A stretch of 64,000 nucleotides of DNA, taken from the NCBI GenBank assembly GCA_035048495.1, contig CM068544.1:16176138-16240137 (forward strand), written 5' to 3'. The notes below the pieces were generated by a model. It did no database searches. It was not told the DNA's origin and saw only the letters and a list, made by a program, of their open reading frames with translations. Within the stretch, counting starts at the first letter, position 1; every line of letters begins with the position of its first letter. Origin of the DNA: Euptelea pleiosperma. Its lineage: Eukaryota; Streptophyta; Magnoliopsida; Ranunculales; Eupteleaceae. Below, piece by piece: positions 36,801 to 51,800 of this stretch. The translations under genes were made by a program, and so were the position numbers.

Positions 36801-39800
36801 AAGACACATGCCCTAGAGCTACCATGCTCTAATGCCATGTTGTAAATTAGATCATAACCAGTAGGAGAAGATTAACAGAGAGAAGATGAGAAATAGTTGT
36901 GGAGGCGGAAGAAGACGAGAAGGGAGATTAGGGTTAGAGAGAGAAGATATGAGAAAGATAATAAGTTGAATACTAATACAATCTCCCTCACTCAAGTATA
37001 TATATAACATGGGTAGAAACCCTACAAGCCAAATCGTGGAGCTAAGTGGTGGACCCACTTAGCTCCCATAACATAAAGTCCAAACGTGGGTTAAGTGGCT
37101 GGCCCACTTAACCCTCTAACATACGAGCAAAGGTCCCCACGTGGGAAGTGGGACGCAACCCACTTATGAACACCCACGTGGACTTATAACATAAACTCCA
37201 ATAAATACATTATGTTATAACTCAATGCATAAATAAGCTTTTTTATATAACACGTTTTGGGAAAAACAAAACAAAGGAAACAAAAAACGAAAACCCATTC
37301 AACACATAATAGTTGAGTCATGCGTTTCACTCAGCCACTAGCTTATGTAATGGCTGGTCAATGTAATCTAAAGTAAAAGATCTTTCAAACAAAAAAAATT
37401 GAGGATTGAAGTATGTTGAGTTTGAGATGTTAAGAGTTATTGAGAGTTTTAAGAGCAAATTCTCTTTAACATTAAGAAGCTTTTATTGAAAATATTCTAC
37501 TATTGTGCTACCCCTTTGTGGACATTTATTATGGATCCTTTTAAGATAAGCTGTGTGGATTGCGTAAAGTAGTGCAATATTAGGTTGTCAAAATCATCAA
37601 CCATGGTTTCAAGTCTCGAACGATCTTGAGTTGAATTGCCCAAGTCAACTCAAGATTGTCCAAGATGCACATGTGACTCGTCCATAACTCAGCTTGGCTT
37701 GGGCTGACTCAGTCTAACTCGTTTGACATGCCCAAGTCAACTCGAGCGAGTTGGACCATTCATTTTAAAAAAGAAAATCCCCATGCCCCTTTTCAAAAAT
37801 CCCTTGAGCCTTGACTGTACAAAAGACGAAGAAGAAGGCATATCATGTGAATATGAATCCGACCAACTCAGATATGTTTCTTTCTCAAGCAAGTCTCGCT
37901 ATGTCTCGAGGTCGGGTCGTCTAAGACAGTTTGATCTCAATGTCAAACAATCCCAATCTGAAACCCGAGATTTTGATCAATGGCATCAGCCGAGCCATGA
38001 CTAAAACAGATGATTTGCAACCAAAAAACATATTATTAACCAAGCATCAAAGTGATTCTAATGTGCACACTACTACAACTAAAAGAAAGAGCCACAATAT
38101 TTGTATTCTATAGTTAGTGTTGTTGTTTAGTGGTTTAGGCATGTTCTACATCACAATCCATGATTATCATTTTGAAAGTGGAAGAGTAATCAGTAAAATT
38201 GTCAAACATAAAATGAATGACTATTAATCCGAATTTGTGACTATAGTATAATATTTCATGACTTTGTTGAAATCAATTCCCAATAGTAAGGGGCGGTTAG
38301 GGTAGTAGCACCTAGGCTAGTGCGAATCCTGAGAAAAAACATAATCTCTGATTTTCCTTGAAAATCGTGTTGGGCAGAAAAAATGCTAGACTAGCTTGAG
38401 AAGAAGATAAGGGTTGGATTTCTGATACAGCTAAAGAAGAAAACAAACCAGGAACTCAAATCCTCTGGTGCTTTGCTTCAGGCCACGGATCGCACAGGAA
38501 GACTCTCTGCAATTTCTTCAAAACCTTTTGCTGGCTCCGGTCACCCACATAACTACCTTAGATTGATATGGGGGCTCTAGGGGACAGGACACATGCCCTA
38601 GAGCAACCATGCTCTGATACCATGTTGTGATTTAGGTTGTAACCAAAAGAGAAATATTTAAGAGAGAAAGAGATATGGAGAAGGAAGAAGATGAAGAGAT
38701 TACAGAGAAGGGGAGAGAGCTGAACTTATTATTCAAGCTCTCTCTTACTCATATATATAAGAGATGGGATTAGAGTTCCACTACAACACAAAGAGGTGGG
38801 AGAGTCCCACTACAACATAAAGTCCTAGTCGTGGGTTAAGCGGTGGGCCCACTTAACCCACATACAAAGTAAAAAAGAAGGCCCACGTGGGTAGTGGGAC
38901 GCAGCACACTAAAGACCCCCATGTGACCCACTTAAAGACCCCCACGTGGGGTGCAACATAACTTCCAACAAATCCTTCAATGGTTTACGTCAATCCACCT
39001 TTTAGGACTTCTTTAGAAGATTCTTCAAATATGAGATGCACAATAAGTTTATATTTTCTTAAAATAAGAACTTGGAAATCGGTCATTGAATGTTAAACCT
39101 AAAAGAATGTTTTAGGGAAGCATCGACGAATCATCAAAGAAGCTGATTGGAACATGACGGAGAGTTCTTTCCCAACTAGGGCATGATGATGCAGTCTAAA
39201 ATACTAGGTTTTATAAACAAAGACTGTAGAGACTAAAGTCAGCACTGGCAGATCAGAGGCAAAAATCAAGAGATAACCAAAGTAATGGCAATTAGATGTT
39301 AGGAAAAGAGGAGTTGAAGCTTTAAATTCTGTAGGGATAATGATAAGAATTGGCTCAGAATGGTTGTAAGTTTCCGGTCAAATATCATATTGAAGATCTA
39401 TTAGATGCATTTAAGAGGTACTTCAGATATCTACAAGAGAATTTCTTCTAGAGTTCTGCTAGATTTCATCATTCTGGGCCTTAAAACATTGTCGAAAGTC
39501 TCAAGATAGTATCCGTGCCAAGATTTAGAGGTAAATTTAGGTTATTTTGAATGTATGACTAAGATTGATTTCTTAATTCTTAGCTTTAGTGTTTTATTTT
39601 CTAATAAATAGTTGTTATAAGAGCATTGTAGTGGAGGCTTTTGAATAACAGAATAAATTTTTTTAAAGGCTTTTAGTTAAGAACTTTTTTCTGTTATCCT
39701 TGTGGGAGGTTTTACTTGGGTTTCCCTCAAAAAGATTAAAGCTTCAATAATCCAGGTTCTTATCTCTCTTTTGCCAACCATTCTTTGGCTGCACAGCACA

Positions 39801-42800
39801 GTTATTTTACCCAGCATGATCCACTCAACCTGAACTTAAAGATATGTGCTTAATCACTAAATGATGTTATTATTAGGCCCATTATCATCAGAGTGCAAAT
39901 GATGTAGCAGATGCACTTGCTAAAAGTGGTGACATAGAGATACATTATATATCCCAGACTTAGTCCATAAACCTTTATAATTATCTTTTTAATCAATAAT
40001 TTATTGTTACTTTACTGAAAAAAAATCAAAAAGACAAAGAACATATGAGTTAAAGAAGTACTTGTTATAACACATGTGTGATAGCCACCACATGCAACTC
40101 CTTGACAAAATGGAAGTTTGCTGATAATGGACGGCGATGTTTCATTGTTTGCATCTCCAAAGCCCTAAAATTTTCGTTCAGAAGTTTTGCACTGATCAAG
40201 TCAACCAAAGATCCAAGAAGTGACTAAACATAAGCACCAACCCAGATTGTGCTTGTCAAAACACTCGTTTGTTGCACTTACCAGTTTATCTATTGTTCTT
40301 TCACCAAATGTAAAAAGAGAGCCATTTTCTGCAAGTGTAAGAAAGTTCGAGGAGGAAAAAAGAAGTTACAACTGTAACCAAAAAACATGCCTCAGAAAAT
40401 GATATCAGCTATACAAAAAGGATTACAAAATTACCACTGATACAGGCTGAATGCAAGAATCCAGCAGAGACAGTTTTAACCTACATTTACGTAAAGAGTG
40501 AATTAAACGGTGCCCGCGATGGATCAATTTCAGACCAATATGTCCCTTAGTGGTAGTATCAAGTAGCCATGGAGTGAAATGTGTCATAAGAAAATACCTT
40601 AACCCCCTCAAGTCTTTTTATTAGTCTTGGTGTATATTCACTGCATAAACAAATTGATCTTAATATACACTAAAAAACAATAAAAGAAAAAGTTCTAATC
40701 AATACTGCCAAAGTAGTTGTACTAACTACTAAGACATTAATGAAATTTGAATAACGACAACAAAACACTGTATGACTATATGTAAACGGACAGCACATTT
40801 TAAAACCCTTACCCCTTTATAGGAACCTTTGAAAACATATGGAAACTGCTCTAGGATTTAGTGATCCACCAATTATTGCCTGACTCTAGTACAGCTAATA
40901 AGGGCATACACACACACACACACACACATATATATATGCTAAATAAGCACAACTGCACAAATGAAAAACACTAACATGCATATCTCATTCTTAGACAAGC
41001 AATATGTAGGCGTTAAAAAGTGCCACTGCATCACGGTTGTCTACATGCCAAAACACGCATTGCAAGGTAAATTGCAGATCCCAATCCACCCTCAGGTCTA
41101 TGTCTGAGACCGGGAAAAGAATCATCAAATCAGGACTTGGACAGCTATTAGTTCGACAATCCAACAGTCCAACCTTCAGGGATGCCCAGCAAGAATGCCC
41201 GACCTACCCCGAAGAAGTCCCACCTTCTGACTTTCAGACCCCAAACGCACACCTGGCACTCCTACCATGAATCCATGATAAAGCACCAGCGAGAATAGTG
41301 ATTCCAAAACGGAAACAAACATCGTTTACAAGATTCTCGAAAGGAGCCCAAATCAGTATATCTTCTGTCACACTTGACATACAGCCAATCAAAGCGGATA
41401 TGGGAAGCCTTCCAAAATCTGATGAGTTTCCTAAACTAGAAAGGAGAATAGCTGTGCGATTCTCATCGAATCTAAGAATCACGAGAATCACCCTCACATT
41501 CCTACTAAAACTGCATTACTTGCTATTTGAAGGGGCAGGGCCTCTTGCCTATAAGTAGGCACCTGCCCACAAGTTATGGCCATCTAATCTCTGTTAGCTA
41601 TTTCTTGATTTACAGCTGAGAGCCTGTGGACTGACTTGAGCGTTGGAGAATTTTCCTTGCAGGTCGTCCCCTGAGCTCCTCCAAGGAGAACAATTAGAGC
41701 TTCTGATATATGGCTCAATCTGAGAAGGATCTTAGGGCCCATTGTCGATTGAGATGTAGATTTTTTTCACATTTTTTACGCTATCTATGGGAAATGAGTC
41801 TTAACCCCCACTCGAATCCAATTGAGATGATTTAGGGAAAACCAATTCTTGAATGGGTGGAAGCCTTAGTATGTACGAGGGTCATGGACAAGATCCTGAC
41901 TATTGACCATTTGATTGTGCAAGGATGATATGAAGAGCATCTAGTGGTTCTTCTTCTTGGTATTTGGATTCTATATGGTTCTCAAGGGTACTGTGAGTTT
42001 GTTCACTTCCTAGCTAAGATGCCCAGACACGAATATGGATATGGATACAAATACTGGTTCATGAAACAGGGATACAACTGTTCATTTTCTGAAATCCAAG
42101 ACAAGGATACAGGTATTCCATCCAATACGTTCATAACACGCTTTAATTTTTTTTTTGTTCTAAGTATTTTATTTAAAATTCACATGAATCACATCATGCC
42201 AAATATATTGAAATATCTAAAATTTTCAAAGTTTCTTAAAATTAAATTTGTTATATTACATATTTATATCTTTTAATTGACATACGGAATAAGGAAACTA
42301 TTACGAGTTTAGAAAATACACAATAGTATGGTAGAAAATGAAATATGGGTGACAGAGAATTATCCATGCAGTATCCGATACTGGTATTGGTATGACAAGT
42401 ATGAAAGGCATGTTGAAGTATCTGGGTATCATAGAGGGGCAATATTTGGTGGAATATCTTGCCCTAAGCCTTTTATTGGGGCATTTAAAAAGAGCGTAAT
42501 AGCCGTATTTTTAAAGAAGTGAGCAAGGAAATTTCGATGTCATGTAAGGAGATTGGATGACTCTTTTTTGTAAGTATCATTAAAAAGGGGAAAACCCCAC
42601 TATAAACAACCGCAAAGGCAGACCTCACTCCTCAAACAAAAGTAGTAGAATTCCCTAACAATTCCTCCCATCTAAATACAAAAGTTCCAAAAAAAAGCCT
42701 CTAAACTCTGGGGAAAGGGAAGATCAAAGATACAACAAGGCTTAAACTTTCAAAACCAACTCTGGTACGGCTTCTTCTTTCCCCCCAAAAACACGTGAGT

Positions 42801-45800
42801 TCCTCTCCTTCCAAATAGCCCACATAATTGCAAATGGGAGAATAAGCCAAAGGAATCCTATGAGGACTTCCATCGGGCTACCTTGAAAAATGCCAATCAC
42901 ATGTTTTGGGACCACAAAATGTATGCCAGACAGATTGAAGAAGACCTCCCACACCTCAAAGGTATATCAACAATGAATAAGCAGATGATCTACTGATTCG
43001 GCACTAGACTTGCATAAAACACACCTATTCGGCATCATCATCTCCCTGCTCTTCAGATAGTCCACTGTTAAAATCTTATCTTGAATGGTTTTCCTGGTAA
43101 AGAACTTCACTTTCGATGGAATAGGGACTCCCCAAACTAAAGACGCCGGAAAAACCTCCTGACCCACTGGAGAACAATGCAAGAAAAAGGATCTAACTGA
43201 AAAAATTCCTTGGGATCCCACCGCCAAATTCTCCTATCTAGCTCCATTACAAGAAAAGGAATCTCACCAACCCAAAGCAGGAGAGAAGCAAGACTATCCA
43301 TCTCCCAATCATTGATGTTTCTACAAAAATCAAAGTTCCAAGAGACAAAGCCTTCTCTTCGATCAACACAATCATGAATCAGATCCCCTTGGAGATCAGA
43401 TAATATATATAGAAAAGGGAAAGCAACTTGAAGAGGTCCATCCCCACACCAGGCCTCCCAAAAATGAACTTTATCTCCCCTCCCTACCTTATAAAGAAGA
43501 CCCTTACCCAATTTCTCACGATCGTTAACAATGCCTTTCCACACGCTAACTCCGTAAGAAGAGAGAACTAGGTAGTTGTCCCACCCATATTGCATATCCC
43601 CATATTTGCAACCAATCGCATTATGCCACAAACTTTGTTCTTCCTCCACAAATCTCCACAACCACTTTCCTAAAACCGCCACATTCATGTCTCGAAAGCG
43701 TCCAAAGCTCAGACCTCCTGCCTCTTTAGGCATACAATTTTTTTCCCATTCTACAAGATGAAACTTGTATCCCCCTTTGCTATCCACAAAAATTCTCTCA
43801 TAAGCTTCTCCAGTCTATGTGCAACAGCAGTCGGAGTAGAAAACAAAGAAAGTGAATAGGAAGGCTAGATAGGGTGCTCTTGATAAGAGTAATCTTGCCA
43901 TCCTTTGATAGATACCTTTTCTTCCACCCAGCTAATTTTCTCCCAAATCTCTCCAACACAAGGTCCCAAATGGATTTGTCCTAATACCTAGCACCCAAAG
44001 GGAACCCGAGATAGGTAGTAGGCAATCGACCAACCCTGCATCCCAAACTTGTCACCAAACCCCTCAAGTTAGGGACTTCACCCACACCATAATCCTCACT
44101 CTTAGAGAGGTTAACCCGAAGGCTCGATAGAGCCTCGAAACATCTCAGAATACATCTAAGGTATTTAAGCTAACTGTGGAAAGCGTTGGAGAAAATATCA
44201 TGACGTCCGCAAACTAAAGATGGGAAATCATGGGACCATTGTTGCCTACACGAAAACCCTCAACAATCCTCTACACGATTTCTCCTCTTCCCCCAATCTT
44301 CTTCTCTTCTCTTCTCTCACATCTCTCTAACCATAATCTCTTGATTCTTATTCTGGTTACTATCTAAGTTACAACATGGTATCAGAGCATGGTTGTGTAA
44401 CCATGAGTTAATCTTAGTGGTCAAAGAAAACCCTAGGGATTGTAGAATACGAATATAAAGACTTTCCAAAGGAGGAGATCATCTCCCATGGGTAGCCGCA
44501 CGTTCTAGAGGGTCCAGAAACCCGCCACCTCCAGAAGGCTGGAGAAGAGCCTCCAGGCCTAGACGCCCACTCTAAATGCTTGGAGATGAGCCACCAGGCC
44601 TAGCCGCCATCTCCAAAAGGCTGGAAAAAAGCCTCCAGGCCTAGACGCACACTCTAGAAACCTGGAGAAGAGCTACCAGGCATAGCTGCCCACTCCAGAA
44701 GGCTAGAGAAGAGCCACTAGGCCTCGCAGCCCACTCCAGAAGGCTAGAGAAGAGCCATCAGGCTTAGCCGTCCCTTCCAGAAGGTCAAAGAAGACCCTCT
44801 GGACCTAGCCGCAGGTTTCAGGGGAGCTCAAAACCTCTCTCAGGTGCAACCGCACCTCTCGGAAGTAGGGAGAACTGCTCTCAGGTGCAGCCGCACCTAT
44901 CCAGGAACCATTTTGGGTCTCCGAACTGTTCATAGGTCTCCCGTGGGTTTTGTCTCCAATAGAAAATCATGCAGAATAGCCTTCATAGCTACTCCCAGTG
45001 AAGGAAGGAGATGGAGACCCAATGATGGTTGAGGGTTTCGACTCGGGTGTGATTATCCTTGTTCTTGATTACATATTCCATATGATTAGTCTACATTATA
45101 TCTGGTGCATATCATGTTGATTGAAATATGAATTATTATATGATAGTTCAAAATACATGTGGGTGTACCCGTTGTTCTATTGGGTCCTTTTGGACTGACG
45201 GCTTGCGCCTCACTTTCAGACTTTATCAGAGAGGAGACAAGCGATGTGGATACATGGATGGAACTGGATAGCGAGGAGACATTGGAGGATACTTTTGAGG
45301 AGGGTATGGAGATTCCGGAGAGTGGCTAGATGTCCTCATGAGATTGGTTGACATAGAGTTATTCTAGACCTTGATTCACTCTACTTTGTTTTGGCTTGTT
45401 CTGGCTCATTATTGAGAGGTTGTTCTCATTTTCTTTTGGTTGATGGATTGGATTTCTTGATGATTACTCTATGATATGCCTACTTGTTTTCTGATGTTTT
45501 TGTGTTAAATGTGTTAAAATATAAATTAATGGATTAGAAATAACGTTTAGTGGGCCCGGTTGAGTATCGGGACCTAGTAGTAGATTTGCTCAAAATTGCA
45601 ACGTATGACAGAACTGTTTTTCTGTCGTGCACTGCGTTTCTGACCTAGTAGATAACAGATCTGCCTTCGCTGAAGAACTTTTTGAAGATCTGTCAGTTAA
45701 CTTTCCGGCGATGTTCACGGATTTTAGAAATTCCATCTGTGCTGTCCGTAGTGACCAAAACACTGACAGTGAAACGAATCTTCCTTGTGATACATTTTCG

Positions 45801-48800
45801 GGCAAGAAGATGACGTTTCTGAGATTTGCTGCAGAAGAACCTTTTGTAGTTCTTTGAAAGACCTTTCTAGAAAGGTATGGCCCGTCTGTTAATTCCATTA
45901 GACGAAGATGTTATGGCCAAAACAGTACCGTGTTGTCCTGCATTTCTTATGCAACATTTTTGGAGACGCAACCAAATTAACTCATTTGATTAGGTTAGAC
46001 CTGCCTTGATTTCCTAGACTACCCTAGACCTATCCTAGGTGGCTTAGACTAACTTAGAATGGATAATGTTATATTGGAATTTTGGACATCATTTAAAGAA
46101 TTTAACAGACTTAATACAACATCCCATAATTGAACATCGCGTAGGATTATTTTAAGTAGGTTTCACCTTAGAGACCGAATGGGACTTAGTTGGACTTTGA
46201 ATGAACTATAGTGGCCTAATTGACCTCTTTGGACCACTGGGGAACATTCTTAGATCACCTCAGGGTTCGGGTATGGGTCGACCCATAGGTTTTCGGGTCA
46301 GGTATGGATACCCGGATTCGGGGCGTGATAGCACTCCTCCAAAATATTAGTCTTCATTGGCGATCTCCCCCACTTCTTCATCTTTTCTCGGCTTCCGTCT
46401 TCATCTCGTCCAAATATCACCACTAAGGTTCCATATCAGAAGTAGCCGCCACAACTCCCTCCTCACTGGATAGTTGGTTGCGAAAAGAACACTCTCCTTT
46501 AAATAAAATTGGTTTATGGACGATAACGTCTTGTGTAGAAGCGGTTAAGTTCGTAGACGATCTGGAAGCATCTAACAAAACCACCTTCCCTTTCCCTCCA
46601 TTAGCCCTTAGGTACATGGGGCCCATGAAATTAGATCGCGCTACTTTGGGCTTGCGGAAGGTAATCCCTATACATGTATCTCTATGGTGGGCCACACCAT
46701 ATCCCAATGCCCATCCTGTACGGCATAAATACTTCTCTTCTCGACCCTTCCATCCCCTATTTACACGATGATTGGGGGGATTACTTAAATGTTCCCCCAT
46801 CGTAGAATTACTAACATATCGCCCACCAAATAACCCCATCCAATAGTCTGCCCTCTTCTAGGAAAAGCCGCTACCACATGTCCACTGTGAGAGGAACCTG
46901 CCTAATCTAAATTAGCTATCAGCTGACTTCTGTAGAACTATGAGCCGCTCCTCCTCTGTCAACCGTCCTTCCACACAGTTGTCAATCGAAGCCCCCCTAG
47001 TCGCTCGACACGTGTCCGTAGTTGTTGTGCAAAAAGTAACCTCGATGGCGCCAAGTTCCACACAACCTAAAAAGTTGCTCCTTACATGTATCGTTCAGAC
47101 ACGGCCTTATCTCTCTCTTAACAAGGAAACCACTCCTCACAAGGGGAAGACACAATCAGACCCTGGCCCACCACCAGAGCTAGCACGAGGAGAACCTCCA
47201 CGTCGTCGTCTTCTTTTTTGGCACATTGGACATCAGAAATTCTGCGAGCTCCTCTGGCTAATCTCACCCTACTCTTATACTATAGCTGCATCAAATATTT
47301 AGTGTTTCTAGGTTTGACTAAAACCCTAGTGTCGCCCGGAGCTATTGCCATCACTAAAAAATGCTCTGGTGAACAAAAAACTCACTTCAACACGAATCAC
47401 CGCGCCAAGCTTAACCTGAATCCTTGCCCACTCCACACAAGACAGATCCGTAGTGTCTTTATCCACTAAAACAGAAACCCCACAAAAATCCCATAAAGCT
47501 TGAAAAGCATAGAGCCGCCAAAGGTTTAAAGGCAACCCGTAAACCCCTCAACCATCCACTATCTGCCCCTTGAAAAAGAGCAGAGCAACCAACTCTGACT
47601 CCAGACGTCAAGATAGTGGAAAGCATTAACCAACATTCTGCTCCCTCCATTTAATATCCTTTTCGCCTCCTTTTGGAAGGAAAAATAAACAGGAACTGGT
47701 CCTTGCACATCCTTCTGACTTTCGCACCCGTTGAAACTCCTCAAAGCCTATCAACCCATCGTTGCATTGTGTCTAAGTCCCCACAATCCATCTACCCACT
47801 AAACAAAACCTCAAAAACTGAAGTCTATCCCTTACCCCTAGAATTCATTGGACATCCATTTTGAAGGAATTCTAAGGGATCAAGTATGAAGACTTTGTTG
47901 TGAATTGGAACTTTGTTATTAAAACCTTAACAGGGTAGCCAGGTGTAGATTCTTTGTTTTTCCCTCATGAATGTATCATTCGTGTTTCTTTTCTCTTTTC
48001 TGGGATCTCATGCCCCAATCTTGTAGATTTCCTTACACTTGATGTAAATACTTTTGTCATTGATCAAATAAAATTCCAGAGCAACTAAATGGCGAGAGCC
48101 ATGAGATTAACCAATACATGTGTTCCTCCACCACAAGTAGAAACCTCGGCTTCATCCGACCATGCAACCCAGATGGTTGATTTACAATAGCAGCTAGAGC
48201 TTCTAGCAAAACAATTGTCTCAAGCCCGAGTCAAAGAATTGGATCAGCCAAACGAAGATCAAACTTCTTAAGAGCAAACCAACTATCAAGGATGATCCCC
48301 TATATGGATGACTCAATAAGCTAATAGGGAATGACGGGAGGAAGTTGTTGTATCAGCTTTGGATGGGATCCCTCAAAATTTTATTCCAACTAGAGGATCC
48401 TAAGGTATGCTCATGCTGCCCAACAAGCCGAACCTCAAAACCTCCTCATGAACCGAGATGAAGTCAAGGAGATGATCCAAAAATAATGTGAGGATATGGA
48501 TGCTATAATGGCCACCCTTTGAGGTAAACAGCTACTAACTAGCTCTCAAGATATCAGGGATTATCCTATCTCAAAAGCTATAATAGATATTGAGCTCTCA
48601 AGGAAGCTTTTACTTCCAAAATTTATTCTTTTTAATTGGACTATCTGTTATCACATACCTTAGAAATACCTACGTTTCAATCAATAGAGAAAGAGAAAGT
48701 GTAGATTGAGAGGAGAGAGAGAGAGCAAGATAAGAAGAGAAAGGATTGTGGAAAGAAACTCGTGTGTTATGTTGCACGATTTCCTATGTTCAAATACTAG

Positions 48801-51800
48801 CAATGCCCTTAGTACCTAACAGTTACAGTAAAGAAGAAAAAAAAAAAAGATATGCCAAACTCCCCCTCATGCTGGTTTGAAGATATCTATCATGACCAGC
48901 TTGGCTACCATGTTCTCTAAACAAGCCTTACTAGCACCCTTAGTCAATACATCAGCAACCTGCTCTACCATGTTTACATAAGGTGTGCAAATCTGACCAA
49001 GTTTCAGTTTCTCCTTGATGAAGTGCCTATTGACCTTAATGTGCTTTTCCTATCATGTTGGACTGGATTATGCGCAATGCTAATGGTAGCCTTATTATCG
49101 CAATATAAACTTATTGACTCTTGAACTTCTATGTGTAAATCCATTTTCATCCTACTGGTTTCTTTCCCTAGGGTAATGTTACAAGTTCCCATGTACCATT
49201 TTTTTTCAAAGCTCGCATCTCTCTAAACATAGCTTCCTTCCACTTAGGTTGAGAAAGAGCCTCTAAAATACTAGATGGTAATGAAACAGAGGAGAAAAAA
49301 CAACATAAACATGGTATGATGGAGAAAATGAATGATATGAAACAAAATTGGAAATAGAATGTCGTGTGCATGCACGAATACCCTTACGAACAGCAATAGG
49401 AACATCAAGGTGAATAGGTCCTGAATGCAAAAGAACAATGGAAGAGATATTACTTGAATCCGAGGAGACTTCTTGACATGGCCTTGTGTTTAGATGGGAG
49501 AAGCTGATATGAAATTCTTCGCCTACCTAAGATGCATATAACTCTTGTTTTGTTGATCTCTTTATGAGGTCCTTTCTAGGTTGTATTTTGTGGGGTTTTC
49601 CCTTCTTTTAGTATTCCTTCATACTTATCCAAAAAAAAATGTATCAGATCTATGGATCTATGATTCATTTAAACCTTAGGGACAAATTTGAGAATTTATA
49701 AGGCGAAAATTTCTAAAATTTAGGGAAAACCCCATTTCCTCTGTTTTCATCCTAAACGTCAATGGTCGCACATTATAGGATGTACATAGTCCGGTCTACA
49801 ACTTGGTCGGAAAAAATTTCTCGAAAGATTACATTTTAATTTTTTCAAAAAATATGAAAAATTGGCGTGTTACAAGTTAATAGTAGCTTTAACTTATAAG
49901 TTGTGCATAATATTCATTCACTAATGTGATTAAATTATAATTGATTAATTATTTCTTATTAGTTTAAAATGTTCATATTTATTACTAATATATAAAATTC
50001 TATTTTGTGACCATCCTATATGTAATGTAAAGTTCTATTTTGTTGTAATTTACTTAATGTGATACAATTTGGTAGTTATAATCATTTCCATGTGTAATTA
50101 CATCTACTTTTATTTGATAGGCTATTAGGTTTCTACATCGGCATGTAACAGAACACTATGGACATTCGTTTCCACTCCATATGGTTGTTTATTATAGCTT
50201 GATAACTTATGTGTTTTTGTGCTTGTTGTATCATTTCCTAAAGCTTCAATAAATTCCATAGTATATCAATTAAATAAAATATACTAAATATCAAAAAAAA
50301 GGAAAATGCTAATAACACGTTGTAATACCCTGAACTTTTATTTGGAGTATTAATATAATTTATAAGTATAATTTGGTCATTATCTAGCAAATTTTTGACT
50401 TAAAGATTCTAGCATGGAAAATTCAGATAATAGAATAGTAATTTTAGGGTTTCTGTGATTGAACATCTATAATACACTAATTAACTCCATAAGTGAATTT
50501 ACGCGTAGTTAAATATCTTTTATAATTAAATTGGGTTGGAGTAGACCCTACGGAGTACTTGGAGTAGGGTACACTTCTTGTAGACCATATAATTGGTGTG
50601 TAAGTTCATATAAGGTATAATAAGGGCGTATTAGTAATATTAAGTGAAGAGAAGTATTTTTCTTAAATTAATAATTAAATAAAAGATGAAAATGTCACAT
50701 CATCCTAATAATGTAAATGATCCAATTCAACTTATTATAAATCTTTTGTATTTCATACTTGATAAGGTACAATACTTCTTTTATCTTATAAGGAAATTAA
50801 GTGTAGAAAATTTAAAATTTTGGAAACCTTTAATCATGGGTTAATTTTAGTAATAGTGTAACACAACATTACCTTTAATGATTTTAGCTAGAAATCCTAC
50901 ACTTTTGGCAATTGATATGACAACGAGGAAACATCAATCCTAAATGGAAATCAACATTTAACTATTTGACATATCAAGAAACATTTCTATCAAAATTCAA
51001 CAATTAAGTCAATAAAGAAAGATTCTCTCTTCATTCTTGGAAACCTTGTAATAATAAGTAAATAGAAAATTCTAACATTAGAAATAATTCATTGCTAAAC
51101 AATTAATAGAAACTTACCAACTTATATTAAATAATTATTTAATTTGAAAGAATATTTACTTTTAAAATAATAGCATAAAAAGAATAACTAAAAATTTGTT
51201 ATAAAACATCTTTTATTTTTAGCAAATGAATAAAAGATTTTGGACAACACTGAAAAAGCCCCAATAGTGAAAAAAAAAATGTCTTAACCGAAATTTCTCT
51301 CAAAAACTTTAGTTTCTCGTCCATTATTGAAGAAATAGTACTCAGGTCAAGAAAGAAAAAGAAAAAGTAAGTACCGTACACGAATAAATTACTTTCATAT
51401 TCAATTTGTGTTCATTGGTGCATTTTTTTTGTGGTGTTATGATTATATTGATCTATGTTTATGTGAATCTTTGAACCTCAACATGATGTGATTGATCTTG
51501 TTCTAAACTATGTTGATCTATTATTAAATGCGTTTCTTTTGATATAAGATTCAACTATGTTCATTAACATGTTAATGTGACTTTTTTAATAATGTTATTT
51601 TCTATGATCATCCATATATTTTTATCATCACTTACGACGACTGAATGAGAAGACGAGAAATAAAATCATTTTTGATCATTGGCCCATTATTCTCGACCGT
51701 TGGTCAGTCCATTATTTCCGTTGGCAAGTCTGTTATTTCTTGTTGTCAGTATGAGGGAGAATATAATGTAAGATATATGGTGGGTGGAGATATTAATGTG

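Larger units (their letters stand above)
33598..37203 (-). mobile_element. 5' half of a copia element (LTR to integrase), minus strand
   Basis: 5' LTR at 36838-37203, followed on the minus strand by a degraded primer site (TGGCATTAGAGC), gag, zinc knuckle, protease and integrase. The 3' half is missing beyond 33598. The LTR matches the one at 38623-38970. A small non-autonomous element (34378-34740) is inserted near the integrase region. Confidence 0.87.

Noticed and set aside
37723..38004. 93-codon plus frame
   Set aside because: No domain, no splice-compatible context, inside an RCC1 intron on the opposite strand.
45627..45898. Opposed frames of 76 and 102 codons
   Set aside because: No domain; they lie in LTR-like sequence and overlap each other.
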